Source: Pseudomonas sp. PICF141 (GTDB lineage Bacteria > Pseudomonadota > Gammaproteobacteria > Pseudomonadales > Pseudomonadaceae). Taken from it: 64,000 nucleotides of DNA. The position numbers and the translations under genes were made by a program. The first letter of the stretch is position 1, and each line of letters starts with the position of its first letter. Shown piece by piece: positions 51,797 through 61,788 of this stretch. The notes below the pieces were generated by a model. The model saw only the letters and a list, made by a program, of their open reading frames with translations, was not told the DNA's origin and ran no database searches. The stretch covers positions 62,001 through 126,000 of the forward strand of contig NZ_MUNM01000025.1 of the NCBI RefSeq assembly GCF_002286815.1, read 5' to 3'.

Positions 51797-52098
51797 CACT
51801 GGGTTCCTTGTGCCGTGCCGAAATGGCACATCGCTATGACTTGGGGTTTCGATTTATGTTCCCAAAGATCCCCAACACCTGATGCACGCGGCTTTTTGCA
51901 CAATAGATGTAAAAGCCCGTGTAAATCATCGGCAAAACGTCCTATATTCGTTGCCTGCATGAGCATCGCCCAGCAGTTTTCAGATGATCCCGAATGGTTC
52001 TGAAGGCCAGACAAACCGGGCTTTAAACGGTTTTTTGCGTCAGAGAGATCCTTGATGATCCAGATCCATCTTCCATTCCCCAGATCAGCGAGAACGCC
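51797..52098. other. Intergenic region without a recognised gene
   Basis: 302 bases between two divergent small genes. It holds the AAGGAA ribosome site of the left gene. A possible short frame at about 51800-52003 has no ribosome site or conserved feature. No RNA gene or clear promoter could be supported. Confidence 0.5.
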
Positions 52099-52404
52099 AT
52101 GTCCGTTAAAGAATTGACCCAAGAAGCCAGACACGAAGAAGCCCTGAAAAAGTATGTGCTGGACGCGCCCCAGTTGCTGGAAGAGATCAAGGACTTGCCC
52201 GCCGACGATCAGAAAGACCAGATCCAGTGGGCGTTCGAGGATGAGGCGGAAGCTCAGGGCTTGCAGCCGTGGGAGCTGACGCTCAAGTACACCTCAACCC
52301 CGGAAGAGTTCGAGGCTGCGCGCCTGGCGCTGCACAAGGAGGCGGCCGAGGTTTTGGGCGTCGAGTGGGAAGAGTACTGCGAGATGAATAATCTAGTCGT
52401 TTGA
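52099..52404 (+). CDS. Conserved hypothetical protein
   Basis: A 101-residue acidic, helical, cytoplasmic protein (MSVKELTQEARHEEALKKYV at the start; many Glu and Asp). GAGAA lies before the ATG. It has no signal peptide, membrane segment or cysteine motif apart from one Cys near the C-terminus. It resembles small hypotheticals common in Pseudomonas, but I cannot name a family with confidence. It stands alone, and a REP-like palindrome follows. Confidence 0.75.
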   Translation: MSVKELTQEARHEEALKKYVLDAPQLLEEIKDLPADDQKDQIQWAFEDEAEAQGLQPWELTLKYTSTPEEFEAARLALHKEAAEVLGVEWEEYCEMNNLVV

Positions 52405-52482
52405 CAAGCTTCAGGCTTCAAGCCGCAAGCTACAGGCAAAGCGAAACCGCTTGTAGCTTGTAGCTTATGGCTTGCAGCTCCT
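52405..52482. repeat. REP-like repeat with AGCTACA/TGTAGCT arms
   Basis: AGCTACAGGC pairs with GCTTGTAGCT around 12 bases. Further copies of related GCTTCAAGC and TAGCTTGTAGCTT segments lie on each side. It fills the gap between two convergent genes and may serve as terminator for both. Confidence 0.65.
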
Positions 52483-53330
52483 CAAAGACTGAGGCGCATC
52501 GACAGGTCCACAGCCTTCACATCCTTGGTCATCGCACCAATCGAAATATAGTCCACCCCGGTTTCGGCGATTGGCAGCAACGTGCTTTCGTTGATACCAC
52601 CGCTGGCCTCCAGTTTTGCCTTGCCGGCGTTCAGGCGAACCGCTTCGCGCATGTCATCCAGACTCAGTTCATCGAGCATGATGATGTCGGCACCCGCCGC
52701 CAGTGCTTCCTTCAGTTCCGCCAGGCTTTCCACTTCGATCTCCACCGGTTTGCCCGGGGCGATTTTGTGCGCGGCTGCGATAGCCTCAGGAATGCCACCG
52801 CAGGCGGCGATATGATTTTCCTTGATCAGGAAGGCGTCATACAGGCCGATGCGGTGGTTGTGGCAACCGCCGCAGGTCACGGCGTATTTCTGGGCCAGGC
52901 GCAGACCTGGCAGGGTTTTGCGGGTGTCGAGCAACTTCACTTGAGTATCGGCGACGAAATCGGCCAGGTACTGCGCGCGAGTGGCCACGCCGGACAGCAG
53001 TTGCAAAAAATTCAGTGCGCTGCGTTCGCCCGTCAGCAGCGAGCGCGCCGGCCCTTCGAGGTGAAATAGCACCTGATTGGGGGTCACCCGTTCACCATCG
53101 GCTACCTGCCAGTGCACCGCAACCCGCGGATCCAGCTGCCGAAACACGGCATCGACCCACGCCGTGCCGCTGATGACGGCGGCATCGCGGGTGATGATGG
53201 TGGCTTTGGCCAGGCGTTCAGCCGGGATCAATTGTGCGGTGATGTCGCCGCTGCCGATGTCCTCGAGCAACGCACGGCGCACGTTGGCTTCGATTTCGGC
53301 GGTCAAATCGGCGAGACGTAGATTCGGCAT
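52482..53330 (-). CDS. nadC: Nicotinate-nucleotide pyrophosphorylase (quinolinate phosphoribosyltransferase)
   Basis: A 282-residue enzyme converting quinolinate and PRPP to nicotinate mononucleotide in de novo NAD synthesis. The start [17 protein letters not shown] at 53330 is preferred to a longer frame. Motifs: [48 protein letters not shown] and EASGGIN. In other pseudomonads nadC is next to the DUF1631 and ampDE genes, as here. Confidence 0.97.
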   Translation of the reverse strand: MPNLRLADLTAEIEANVRRALLEDIGSGDITAQLIPAERLAKATIITRDAAVISGTAWVDAVFRQLDPRVAVHWQVADGERVTPNQVLFHLEGPARSLLTGERSALNFLQLLSGVATRAQYLADFVADTQVKLLDTRKTLPGLRLAQKYAVTCGGCHNHRIGLYDAFLIKENHIAACGGIPEAIAAAHKIAPGKPVEIEVESLAELKEALAAGADIIMLDELSLDDMREAVRLNAGKAKLEASGGINESTLLPIAETGVDYISIGAMTKDVKAVDLSMRLSL

Positions 53331-53687
53331 AACGGGCTCCACAAACAAAGTGGCCCGATTATAGGGCCATGGTGCAAGCCAACCCAAGGCATCAACGGCC
53401 ATTCCATCGTTCGGCAACCTGCATTTGGTCGATTGGCGCGAGCAATCAGTGTTAAGCGAAGGCTTCTCTCTAACGTCTATTTCCTGGGTGCACGTAGAGT
53501 CTGCTGGTGCAAAGAAGTTCTTTTGCAGATAATCCGCCTTGCATTTGACGTCATAGCTTTGACGTGATTTTGGATTCCCGATTTTGAATGACAGTGGATG
53601 ATGACTGTCTTCATTAAGCGCCGGCTGTTTGGCCTGCGTCTCGATCTTTCTTACCGTACCGAAGAATCACCGTTTCAGGAGGCTTGG
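53331..53687. other. Divergent intergenic region with a direct repeat
   Basis: 357 bases between nadC and the DUF1631 gene. Two exact copies of TTTGACGT lie at 53544-53551 and 53558-53565 (14-base period). An in-frame ATG at 53598 could extend the DUF1631 protein by 30 residues but lacks a good ribosome site. No RNA gene is seen. Confidence 0.5.
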
Positions 53688-55895
53688 ATGCACAACGACG
53701 GGAATGTAGTGCCCTTGCACAAGGCCGCTACCGACCAGGCGACTCACTCGCCGCTTGCCCGCCTGCCCGTGATTCTGCTTCAGGTTCGCGACAAGGCCGC
53801 TCAACAGCTCAAACAAGGTTTGCAGGCGCTGTTCGATAACGCCGACGACACCCTGTTCGAGATGGCCGATCGGGCCCGAGATAACGTCGAGCAGAACATC
53901 TTCTTCGAGGCCATGCGTGATTTGCGTCTCAAGCGCAAAAGCATCGAGCGCGGTTTTCTCGAACAATTCTTCGAGGCCTTCGTCAGCCTTGCGCAATACG
54001 ACATTGCTCAAGCGGCCTTGCGCCGGGCATTGGTTTTCGATGCCTCGGCCTCGATGCCCCATGACGACATGGAGCGTAACGTGGCGGTGGAGGCCATGGT
54101 TGGCAAAGTACTGAATCGGGACGGCTTCGCCCTTGATCAGCTCACCGCCCGACTCAGCACACTGCTGGGCAAGACGCTGGTCGAACAGCACAATCCCCTG
54201 GGGCCGACGCTGCTTTGCGAGTATTTCTTGCAGGCTGGGCGCAACCTGGGGATGGAGATCAAGGTCAAGCTGATCATCCTCAAGCTGTTTGAACGCTATG
54301 TGCTCAGCAATGCTGATCAACTCTACGCCGAAGCCAATCAACTGCTGATCGCCACCGGTGTACTGCCGGACCTCAAACCCGCCCCGGCACGGCGTGCGAC
54401 CGACCGGGCGGCTGCCAGTGTTCGTGCTGATCCCGCCGAGACAGGCGTGCGAACTGGCAATACACAGATCGACGAAGGCGTGCAGCAAGTCTTCGCCGCC
54501 TTGCAGGAATTGCTGTTCCACGTGCGTGGCAGCGTTGCGCCGACGCTGGAAGTCAGCGCCCAAACCCAACCCATCTCAACCCGCGATCTGCTGCGCCTGC
54601 TCTCGCATTTGCAGCAATACGTGCCAGCGCTGGCGGCTCAGGACGACTTTGACCTGCGCACCCAACTCGAACAACTACTGACCCGGGTCAGCGTCAAAAG
54701 CGGCAAGTCCCGCGTGGTGGGAGTGGCCGACGAAGACGTGATCAACCTGATCGCCATGCTCTTCGAATGCATCCTCGATGACCGCAACCTGCCGGACTCG
54801 CTCAAGGCTCTGATTGGCCGTTTGCAGATCCCGATGCTGAAAGTCGCGGTGCTCGACAAGAGTTTTTTTAGCCGCAGCAGCCATCCCGCCCGGCGTTTAC
54901 TCAACGAAATTGCTGCGGCGGCCATGGGCTGGGGCGAGTGCGATGACCATGAGCGCGATAGCCTGTACCTGCGCATCGAGCAAGTGGTGCAGCGTTTGCT
55001 GAACGACTTTGTCGATGACCCGGCAATCTTTTCCGAATTACTGGCCGATTTTCTTGCCTTCACCCATGACGAGCGCCGTCGCAGCGAATTACTTGAGCAA
55101 CGCACCCGTGACGCCGAAGAAGGCCGTGCCAGGACCGAACTGGCGCGTCAGCGTGTCGAGCAGGCGCTGAACCAGGCGTTGATGGGCAAGGTGCTGCCGC
55201 ACAGTGTGGTGGCGTTTGTCCAGGAGGCCTGGAGCAAAGTGCTGTTGCTGACCTGCCTCAAGCACGGTGATCAGTCCGCCGAATGGCATGCCGATGTGCA
55301 GACCATGGCGCAACTGATCTGGAGCGTGCAGCGCCATGACGAGCCTGACGCGAGTCTGCGTTTGTTGTCGCTGGTACCGGGGTTGCTCAAGTCGTTACGC
55401 GATGGTTTGAACAGTTCGGCATTCGATCCGTTCGCCACCGGCGAGTTTTTCAGCAAGCTGGAAGCTTTGCATGTGCAGTTGTTCGAACGTCCGGACCAGA
55501 AAAGCATGGCTGTTGACGCTCCGATGATGGTCGAAGTGCAGCAGCAAATCGTGCTTCGCACCGCTGACGAAGGCCCGGTTGAAACCCCATCGATGCGTTT
55601 GCCCGAGGACGATTTCGCGTTGCTTCAAGTCGATCAGTTGCGCCTGGGCTGCTGGGTCGAGTTTCAGGAAGACCAGGAAAACACCTTGCGCTGCAAGTTG
55701 GCGGCGATCATTCAAGCCACCGGCAAGTACATCTTCGTCAACCGTACCGGGATGAAAGTGCTGGAGCACAGTCGCACCGCTCTGGCCCTGGAATTCCGGC
55801 GTGGCGCGGTGCGAACGCTGGACGACACCTTGCTGTTCGACCGGGCGCTGGAGTCGGTGCTGGGTAATCTGCGGCGTCTCAATCGCGGCAAGTGA
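53688..55895 (+). CDS. DUF1631 family protein
   Basis: A 735-residue cytoplasmic protein of the DUF1631 family. The start at 53688 is chosen because CAGGAGG precedes it. Visible parts: a helical N-terminal domain, a segment rich in Arg and Glu near 460-500 (SELLEQRTRDAEEGRARTEL), and a C-terminal beta-rich block (LGCWVEFQEDQENTLRCKLA, KYIFVNRTGMKVLEHSR). That last block recalls PilZ-like domains, but the RxxxR motif for c-di-GMP is not convincing. Function unknown. The nadC-DUF1631-ampDE order is conserved in pseudomonads. Confidence 0.85.
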   Translation: MHNDGNVVPLHKAATDQATHSPLARLPVILLQVRDKAAQQLKQGLQALFDNADDTLFEMADRARDNVEQNIFFEAMRDLRLKRKSIERGFLEQFFEAFVSLAQYDIAQAALRRALVFDASASMPHDDMERNVAVEAMVGKVLNRDGFALDQLTARLSTLLGKTLVEQHNPLGPTLLCEYFLQAGRNLGMEIKVKLIILKLFERYVLSNADQLYAEANQLLIATGVLPDLKPAPARRATDRAAASVRADPAETGVRTGNTQIDEGVQQVFAALQELLFHVRGSVAPTLEVSAQTQPISTRDLLRLLSHLQQYVPALAAQDDFDLRTQLEQLLTRVSVKSGKSRVVGVADEDVINLIAMLFECILDDRNLPDSLKALIGRLQIPMLKVAVLDKSFFSRSSHPARRLLNEIAAAAMGWGECDDHERDSLYLRIEQVVQRLLNDFVDDPAIFSELLADFLAFTHDERRRSELLEQRTRDAEEGRARTELARQRVEQALNQALMGKVLPHSVVAFVQEAWSKVLLLTCLKHGDQSAEWHADVQTMAQLIWSVQRHDEPDASLRLLSLVPGLLKSLRDGLNSSAFDPFATGEFFSKLEALHVQLFERPDQKSMAVDAPMMVEVQQQIVLRTADEGPVETPSMRLPEDDFALLQVDQLRLGCWVEFQEDQENTLRCKLAAIIQATGKYIFVNRTGMKVLEHSRTALALEFRRGAVRTLDDTLLFDRALESVLGNLRRLNRGK

Positions 55896-55958
55896 TCGCC
55901 GCCGAGGGGCTATCGCGGCATACTGGGCACCAACACAGTTGTCGTTGAAGGAACCTGT

Positions 55959-56513
55959 ATGCAGTTGGACCCCGCGAGCGGTTGGTGCCAGGGCGTGCGC
56001 ATATGCCCCTCGCCTAACTTCAATGCGCGCCCCGAGGGCGAAATTTCCCTGTTGGTGATCCACAACATCAGTCTTCCGCCTGCGCAGTTTGCGACCGGCA
56101 AGGTGCAGGAATTTTTCCAGAATCGTCTGGATGTCACGGAACATCCCTACTTTGCAGGAATCGCCGACCTGCGGGTGTCTGCGCACTTTCTGATCGAACG
56201 TGACGGCATCGTCACTCAGTTTGTCTCTTGTCTGGAGCGCGCCTGGCACGCTGGCGTCTCGTGTTTCGAGGGACGGGAAACCTGTAACGATTTTTCCGTG
56301 GGCATCGAGCTCGAAGGCACGGATGATCTGCCGTTCACCGACGCCCAGTATCAAGCGTTGACGGCCCTGACCCGACAGCTGCAAAGCGCCTTCAAGGACA
56401 TCACCGCACAACGCATCTGCGGTCATAGCGACATCGCCCCCGGGCGCAAGACTGATCCGGGACCGGCGTTTGACTGGGCACGCTATCGCGCGGCTCTGGA
56501 AAAAAAGGAGTGA
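55959..56513 (+). CDS. ampD: 1,6-anhydro-N-acetylmuramyl-L-alanine amidase AmpD
   Basis: A 184-residue cytosolic zinc amidase that removes the peptide from anhydro-muropeptides in cell-wall recycling. Loss of AmpD raises the AmpR inducer and derepresses ampC. Zinc and catalytic residues: His in LLVIHNISLP, His in RAWHAGVSCF, and His with Asp in GHSDIAPGRKTDPGP. No signal peptide, as expected. ampE overlaps or abuts directly. Confidence 0.97.
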   Translation: MQLDPASGWCQGVRICPSPNFNARPEGEISLLVIHNISLPPAQFATGKVQEFFQNRLDVTEHPYFAGIADLRVSAHFLIERDGIVTQFVSCLERAWHAGVSCFEGRETCNDFSVGIELEGTDDLPFTDAQYQALTALTRQLQSAFKDITAQRICGHSDIAPGRKTDPGPAFDWARYRAALEKKE

Positions 56514-56515
56514 CA

Positions 56516-57352
56516 ATGAGTTTTCTGGTGCTGCTGTTGGCGGTGTGGATCGAGAAATTCTCGGCCCTGCGTCATCAGATTCAACGTGATGGCGGTTGGG
56601 TGCGTGAGCTGAACAAGCTTGAAGCCAACCCGCGCATGACAAACCGTCCGTGGCTGATACTGGTGGTGCTAGTGTTGTTGCCGGTGGCGCTGCTGGGTTT
56701 GCTGTTGGTGGTGCTGGAGCCGGTAGCTTACGGTTTGCTGGCGTTGCCGGTGCATCTGCTGGTGGTGATCTACAGTCTGGGCCGTGGTGATCTGCTGGCC
56801 GGCCTCGGGCCATTCCGCGATGCCTGGCGTCGGGAAGACCTGCAAGCCGCTGCCCATGTGGCCAAACGTGACCTGAATATTTGCGCCGACAGCGGCGAGC
56901 AACTGCTGGAGCGAGTTGAAGGGCATCTGTTGTGGCAAGCCTATCAGAGCTTTTTTGCGGTGATCTTCTGGTACTTCCTGCTAGGCCCGGTTGCCGCATT
57001 GAGCTATCGACTGCTGGCGCTGGCCGAGGAACACGGGCAGAACCTGGCCGTGGTCGAGCGAGCGGCACAGCTGCGTCATGCGTTCGATTGGGTACCGGTG
57101 CGCCTGCTGGCGGCCAGCTTCGCATTGGTCGGCAACTTTGTTGCGGTCGGCCGAGTGATGTTGAACGAGCTACTGAACTGGAACATCAGCGCCGCCCAGT
57201 TGATCGAGAAGGTCGGTTTGGTGGCCGGTGAAATTCCGGCGCCGGTGGTCGGGCCGGACGGCATCAACAGCCTCGACCGGATCTGGGAACTGCTGCTGCG
57301 CGCGGCGGTGCTTTGGTATGCCGGGTTTGCGGTGTGGACTGTTTTGTCCTGA
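56516..57352 (+). CDS. ampE: Regulatory signalling membrane protein AmpE
   Basis: A 278-residue inner-membrane protein found with AmpD and believed to help sense cell-wall damage or beta-lactam stress. It starts MSFLVLLLAVWIEKFSALRHQ at 56516, after AAGGAG, two bases past the ampD stop. Hydrophobic segments lie at about residues 45-85, 145-175, 185-210 and near the C-terminus. Its exact biochemical role is not settled. Confidence 0.93.
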   Translation: MSFLVLLLAVWIEKFSALRHQIQRDGGWVRELNKLEANPRMTNRPWLILVVLVLLPVALLGLLLVVLEPVAYGLLALPVHLLVVIYSLGRGDLLAGLGPFRDAWRREDLQAAAHVAKRDLNICADSGEQLLERVEGHLLWQAYQSFFAVIFWYFLLGPVAALSYRLLALAEEHGQNLAVVERAAQLRHAFDWVPVRLLAASFALVGNFVAVGRVMLNELLNWNISAAQLIEKVGLVAGEIPAPVVGPDGINSLDRIWELLLRAAVLWYAGFAVWTVLS

Positions 57353-57384
57353 TTTCTGCTTTGAGTCGAAAAGATCGCAGCCCT

Positions 57385-57509
57385 GCAGCTGGCGAAGCCT
57401 GCGTTCGGCTGCGCAGCAGTCGTGAATCCTGCGTGCACGGTTAGCCTGACAAAATGCAGTGCTTGAGCTGGCGACTGCTTCGCAGCCGAACGCAGGCTTC
57501 GCCAGCTGC
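57385..57509. repeat. Long near-perfect inverted repeat (38-base arms)
   Basis: The left arm 57385-57422 and the right arm 57472-57509 are inverted copies differing at one base, separated by 49 bases. They contain GGCGAAGCCTGCGTTCGGCT and its complement. This sits between ampE and the chemoreceptor gene and matches intergenic palindromic families of P. fluorescens-type genomes. The transcript would fold as one long cruciform-like hairpin. Confidence 0.88.
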
Positions 57510-57651
57510 TACAAGGCTGCGTGTCTGTCGTTAACCTTAAGTTACAAAACCTTCCGCCGATTTAGGCTATACAGGGATAGCGCCAATAGTGGCTATCTGC
57601 TGTCTCTGCGCGCCTGCCATAAAAATAAGAATTCAAAAGGGAGACTTCACA

Positions 57652-59682
57652 GTGAAGAGCTTGCTCTATCCCGCCGTCGCGCTGATGAACCGCCTGAGCT
57701 TCGGCATGAAGTTCAGCCTGATCAGCGTGCTGTTCCTCGTGCCGATGCTGGTGACCAACTTCTATCTGGTGCGCGATTCCTATCGCGAATTCCAGGGCAC
57801 CCGGGTCGAGCTGCAGAGCCTCGACCTGCTGGGCAGCGGCCTGAGCCTGCGCCGGGATCTGGAAACCCTGAACAACCTGGTGCAGATCAACGTCACCCTT
57901 GGCCAGTCCGGCAAGGCCGGTGCTGTCGAATCGACTATCAGTGCTCTGGAGCAAAGCGTTCTGAGCCGTTTGCAAGGGTTGGCGGCGATGACCACTGACC
58001 CGGAGCAAATCACCTTTTTCAATGGCAAGCGCGACGAAATGATCGCCGCGTTCAAGGCCCAGCAAACGGAAACCTCCCTGCAAAGTAAAAGTGCGCTGAT
58101 CGGCAAATTGCTCGGCAATGCGCAGATTTTCAGCCAGATCATTGCCAGTCAGGCCGGTTTGAGCCGCGACAGCCAGAGCGACATGCGTCAGCTGAGCGAG
58201 CTCATTATCAACGTCACGCCAGCTGTCACCCAGACGCTCGGCGAAGGCCGGGCAATGGGGTCTTACTCGTTGGGGCAGGGTTTTCTCAATTCGGCGTCGA
58301 GCACCCGTTTCGATGAATTGCTGGCGCAGATCGAAAAGCTTCAGGCTGAATACGCTCTGAAATTGCAGGACGCGCTGGGCTCCAGTAAAGCGGCGCACGA
58401 AACCCTGGCTGCTCAGGCCGAAAGCAGCAAGGCTTCCCTGAAAAAGGCCAGTGAACTGTTCGAAGAACAGGTGGTGATGGCCGATACCCTCGATGCGCCG
58501 TGGCAGGCTTTTTACGATCAGGTCACAGGCCTGCTCGACCAGACCTACCAACTCAACGAAGCCACCCTGAAGTTTCTCGGCATCCAGTTGCAGCAGCGAC
58601 TGGAGCAGCACCGCACCCACATGATCCTGCAGGCAGTGGCGCTGACGGTCGTGTTTGTGTTGATTTTTTACCTCTATGGCGGTTTTTACGCCTCGACCCG
58701 TACCACGCTCAAGCGGCTTGGCGCGGTGATGGATAAAGTGGCGGCCGGCGACATGACCGTGACCTTCAGCGCCAACAGTCGCGATGAACTGGGCGAGTTG
58801 GGCGAGGTGTTCACCGCCACCGTGAAGAAAATCCATGACCTGATCGAGCGGGTGGGCCAGACCGTTGGTGAGGTCGAGCGGCAGGCCGGCCAAGTCGAAA
58901 ATGTGTCCGCCCAGAGCAACCAGGCGGTGGCGGGGCAACGCACGCAGATCGAGCAGGTCGCCACCGCGATGAACCAGATGTCAGCCACGTCTCTGGAGGT
59001 GGCACGCAGTGCTGCGGCGGCCGTGAGCAGCGCCCACAGCGTCAACGACGAGACCATCAGCGGGCGCGGGCTGGTGGAGTCTCAGCAGGGCAGCATCGCT
59101 GCACTGGCCAGCGAGATCGATCAGTCGGTGCGGGTAATCAATCAACTGGCCAACGACAGCCAATCCATCAGTCGTGTGCTGGAAGTGATCAAAAGCATCG
59201 CCGAACAGACCAACTTGCTGGCGCTCAACGCGGCCATCGAAGCCGCGCGCGCAGGCGAGCAGGGCCGTGGTTTTGCGGTAGTGGCAGACGAGGTCCGGAC
59301 CCTGGCCAAACGCACCCAGCAATCGACCGAAGAAATCGAGCAGATGATCGCCAAGCTGCACAGCGGTGTCGGTGCGGCGGTCAAGGCGATGGGCACCAGC
59401 CATCAGATGGCCAACGGCACGGTCGGGCAGTCGGAAAAGGTCCAGCAGGCGCTGGAAAACATCCTCGGCGCCGTCGGCATGATCGTCGACCAGAACCAGC
59501 AGATCGCCGCCGCGGTTGAGCAGCAGACCGCTGTGGCTCATGACATCGACCAGAACATCGTCGAGATCAACCGCGCCGGCGAGCGTACTGCCGACGGCGC
59601 GCACCAGACCGAAAATGCCAGCCGGGCGTTGTCGGCGCAGGTGGTGGAACTCAAGCAATTGATCAGTGCGTTCCGGGTTTGA
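57652..59682 (+). CDS. Methyl-accepting chemotaxis protein
   Basis: A 676-residue transmembrane chemoreceptor. The GTG start at 57652 is chosen because AAGGGAGA precedes it. TM1 lies at about residues 20-42 and TM2 at about 323-345. Between them is a long helical periplasmic sensor domain (about 280 residues). HAMP follows ([18 protein letters not shown]), then the signalling domain with the hairpin tip [20 protein letters not shown] and [19 protein letters not shown]. The ligand is unknown. Long inverted repeats flank the gene on both sides. Confidence 0.95.
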   Translation: MKSLLYPAVALMNRLSFGMKFSLISVLFLVPMLVTNFYLVRDSYREFQGTRVELQSLDLLGSGLSLRRDLETLNNLVQINVTLGQSGKAGAVESTISALEQSVLSRLQGLAAMTTDPEQITFFNGKRDEMIAAFKAQQTETSLQSKSALIGKLLGNAQIFSQIIASQAGLSRDSQSDMRQLSELIINVTPAVTQTLGEGRAMGSYSLGQGFLNSASSTRFDELLAQIEKLQAEYALKLQDALGSSKAAHETLAAQAESSKASLKKASELFEEQVVMADTLDAPWQAFYDQVTGLLDQTYQLNEATLKFLGIQLQQRLEQHRTHMILQAVALTVVFVLIFYLYGGFYASTRTTLKRLGAVMDKVAAGDMTVTFSANSRDELGELGEVFTATVKKIHDLIERVGQTVGEVERQAGQVENVSAQSNQAVAGQRTQIEQVATAMNQMSATSLEVARSAAAAVSSAHSVNDETISGRGLVESQQGSIAALASEIDQSVRVINQLANDSQSISRVLEVIKSIAEQTNLLALNAAIEAARAGEQGRGFAVVADEVRTLAKRTQQSTEEIEQMIAKLHSGVGAAVKAMGTSHQMANGTVGQSEKVQQALENILGAVGMIVDQNQQIAAAVEQQTAVAHDIDQNIVEINRAGERTADGAHQTENASRALSAQVVELKQLISAFRV

Positions 59683-59717
59683 TGCTACAGAGTTGATTTA
59701 CTGTGGGAGCGAGCTTA

Positions 59718-59839
59718 TGTGGCGAGGGGGCTTGCCCCCGTTGGGTCGCGAAGCGGCCCCCGGCGCCCATCCAGACAGACCAGGTTGTCCGGATTTGCGA
59801 CTGCTTCGCAGCCGAACGGGGGCAAGCCCCCTCGCCACA
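59718..59839. repeat. Inverted repeat with GGCGAGGGGGCTTGCCCCCG arms
   Basis: The left arm 59718-59740 and right arm 59817-59839 are exact inverted copies of 23 bases, with 76 bases between. The inner part shares the segment GACTGCTTCGCAGCCGAACG with the repeat at 57472-57493. It ends the chemoreceptor gene and the convergent TatD-family gene. Confidence 0.88.
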
Positions 59840-59870
59840 AAAGCCCACAGGTAGTGCGTGAATCAACGGA

Positions 59871-60647
59871 CTACCAGTTGAACAGCTCACACGCATTAAC
59901 CGTGCTGGCGGCAGCCAGTCGTTCGGGGCTGACGGCCATGATGGCAGCCAGTGCCGCGCAGATCGCCGGCAAATGAGCCGGGCTATTACGTTGACCGGCA
60001 AACATGGCGGGGGCCATGTCCGGTGAGTCGGTCTCCAGTACCACCGATTCGACCGGCAAACCGGCGAGCACGCGGTGCATGCGCAGGGCCTGCGGCCAGG
60101 TCGCGGCACCACCCAGGCCGAGTTTGAAACCCAGCTTGATGTATTCGCGAGCCTCTTCCTGACTACCGGCGAAGGCATGAATGATCCCTGCGCGCTTCAA
60201 GCGAAACCGTTTGAGCGTGGCAATCACTGCCGCATGGCTGCGTCGCACATGAATCAGCGCCGGCAGATTGAAGTCCGCTGCCAATTGCAGTTGGGCGTCG
60301 AACAGCACTTGCTGGCGTTCGCGATCCAGGGTTTCGATCAAGTAATCCAAGCCGATCTCGCCCACCGCACATAGCTGCCGATGGCCCGCCAGACGCGTCA
60401 GCCAGTCACCGAGTTCGGTCAAATCCTCAGGCCGATGGTCATCCAGATACACCGGATGCAAACCAAACGCCGCATACAGATCGGCATCGCTTTGCACCAG
60501 GTCCCAGACCCGCTGCCAATTGGCCTGATAAACCCCCAACACCACCATCCGCCGCACGCCGAGAGCGCGACTCTCGGCCAACAGTGCCTGACGATCCATG
60601 TCGAAATCCGGGAAATCCAGATGGGTGTGGGTGTCGATCAGTTCCAC
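59871..60647 (-). CDS. TatD family metal-dependent hydrolase
   Basis: A 258-residue TIM-barrel hydrolase. It starts MELIDTHTHLDFPDF with the HxH metal motif and contains VGEIGLDYL, LIHVRRSHAAV and VVLETDSPDMAP, all expected for TatD/YcfH/YjjV enzymes, which act as 3' DNases. The exact paralogue cannot be told; YjjV-like is plausible from length. It starts 3 bases after the cra stop, so the two genes are cotranscribed. Confidence 0.9.
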   Translation of the reverse strand: MELIDTHTHLDFPDFDMDRQALLAESRALGVRRMVVLGVYQANWQRVWDLVQSDADLYAAFGLHPVYLDDHRPEDLTELGDWLTRLAGHRQLCAVGEIGLDYLIETLDRERQQVLFDAQLQLAADFNLPALIHVRRSHAAVIATLKRFRLKRAGIIHAFAGSQEEAREYIKLGFKLGLGGAATWPQALRMHRVLAGLPVESVVLETDSPDMAPAMFAGQRNSPAHLPAICAALAAIMAVSPERLAAASTVNACELFNW

Positions 60648-60650
60648 GGC

Positions 60651-61646
60651 TCAGCCCTGCAGAATTCGCTGCTTGAAGGTCCGCGCGATGGCCTGCACGC
60701 CGGGCTTGTAATCGGCCTGTTCGATGGCCGCCAGTGCCAGTTGCAGCGCCTTGTCGGCGATCAGCTGATGCTGCTGGGACATGGCGTTGACCGGCAGCGG
60801 CAGGAAGTCCAGCAACTGCGTATCACCGAAGGTGCCCAGGCGTAGCGGGCGGGTTTTCAGCGGGAAGTCATGCAAGGCATCGAACACGCCCTGAAGCAGC
60901 ACGTAGGAGGTGGTCACCAACGCATCCGGCAAATGGCCCAGGCGCTGAAGCAACTCTTCCATCAATTGCTTGCCGCACTCACGGCTGAACGACTCGCCGT
61001 GTTCGATCAGCGCTTCGCCTTTGAAGCCGTTCAGCGCTTCCTTGAAGCCCGCCGCCCGTTCCTGGCTGATACTCAATTCGGGACGCGCGCCAATCAGCGC
61101 GATCTGCTTGGGCAACGGGTCCAGCAGGCTGCGGGTCAGGTGCAGACTGGCTTCGCGATCGTCACTGATCACCGAGCAGAAGTGCTCGGGCTCCATCACC
61201 CGGTCGATGGCGATGATCGGAATGCCTTTGGCCTGCAACTGGCGATAGCTATCGTCGCCGGCCGGCAGGCAACTGGCGACGATCAGCGCATCGCAGCGGC
61301 GGGCGCGGAACAGTTGCAGCAATTGCCGTTCGCTGTCTGGCGCATCGTCGGAGCTGGCGATCAGCAACTGATAGCCGCGAGCCCGGGCGCCTTGTTCCAG
61401 CAGTTTGGCGATTCGCGCGTAACTGGGGTTTTCCAGGTCCGGCAGAATGAACCCCAAAGTGCGGGTATGCCGACTGCGCAGTCCAGCGGCCTGAGGGTTA
61501 GGAGTGAAGCCGTGTTGTTCGACAACTGCTCGCACGCGCTCGACGGTGGCGCTGCTGATACGTTGCTGTTCGGCCTTGCCGTTGATGACATAACTGGCGG
61601 TGGTCACGGAGACGCCGGCCAACTGTGCAATATCACTGAGTTTCAA
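60651..61646 (-). CDS. cra: Catabolite repressor/activator (fructose repressor)
   Basis: A 331-residue LacI-family regulator. The helix-turn-helix is KLSDIAQLAGVSVTTASYVI (residues 2-21), followed by the hinge and the sugar-phosphate-binding core. It is divergent from fruB, and a palindrome fitting the Cra/FruR site lies between them. In Pseudomonas the protein (FruR/Cra) mainly controls the fru PTS genes and is released by fructose-1-phosphate. Confidence 0.93.
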   Translation of the reverse strand: MKLSDIAQLAGVSVTTASYVINGKAEQQRISSATVERVRAVVEQHGFTPNPQAAGLRSRHTRTLGFILPDLENPSYARIAKLLEQGARARGYQLLIASSDDAPDSERQLLQLFRARRCDALIVASCLPAGDDSYRQLQAKGIPIIAIDRVMEPEHFCSVISDDREASLHLTRSLLDPLPKQIALIGARPELSISQERAAGFKEALNGFKGEALIEHGESFSRECGKQLMEELLQRLGHLPDALVTTSYVLLQGVFDALHDFPLKTRPLRLGTFGDTQLLDFLPLPVNAMSQQHQLIADKALQLALAAIEQADYKPGVQAIARTFKQRILQG

Positions 61647-61788
61647 CCCGGTATTTCCTTGTTTATTCGAGCGTGCCCGGCATTTTCGCCAATCCTACCC
61701 GATTCGGCAGGCGATCATTGTGGCAGCACATCCGACAATTGGACTTCAAGGATGAGACATTATCGAGTAACGTGCCTAACATTCTAGA

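Noticed and set aside
57385-59839. A CRISPR array or a composite transposon around the chemoreceptor
   Set aside because: The repeats are inverted pairs of unequal length without regular spacers, and no transposase is present.
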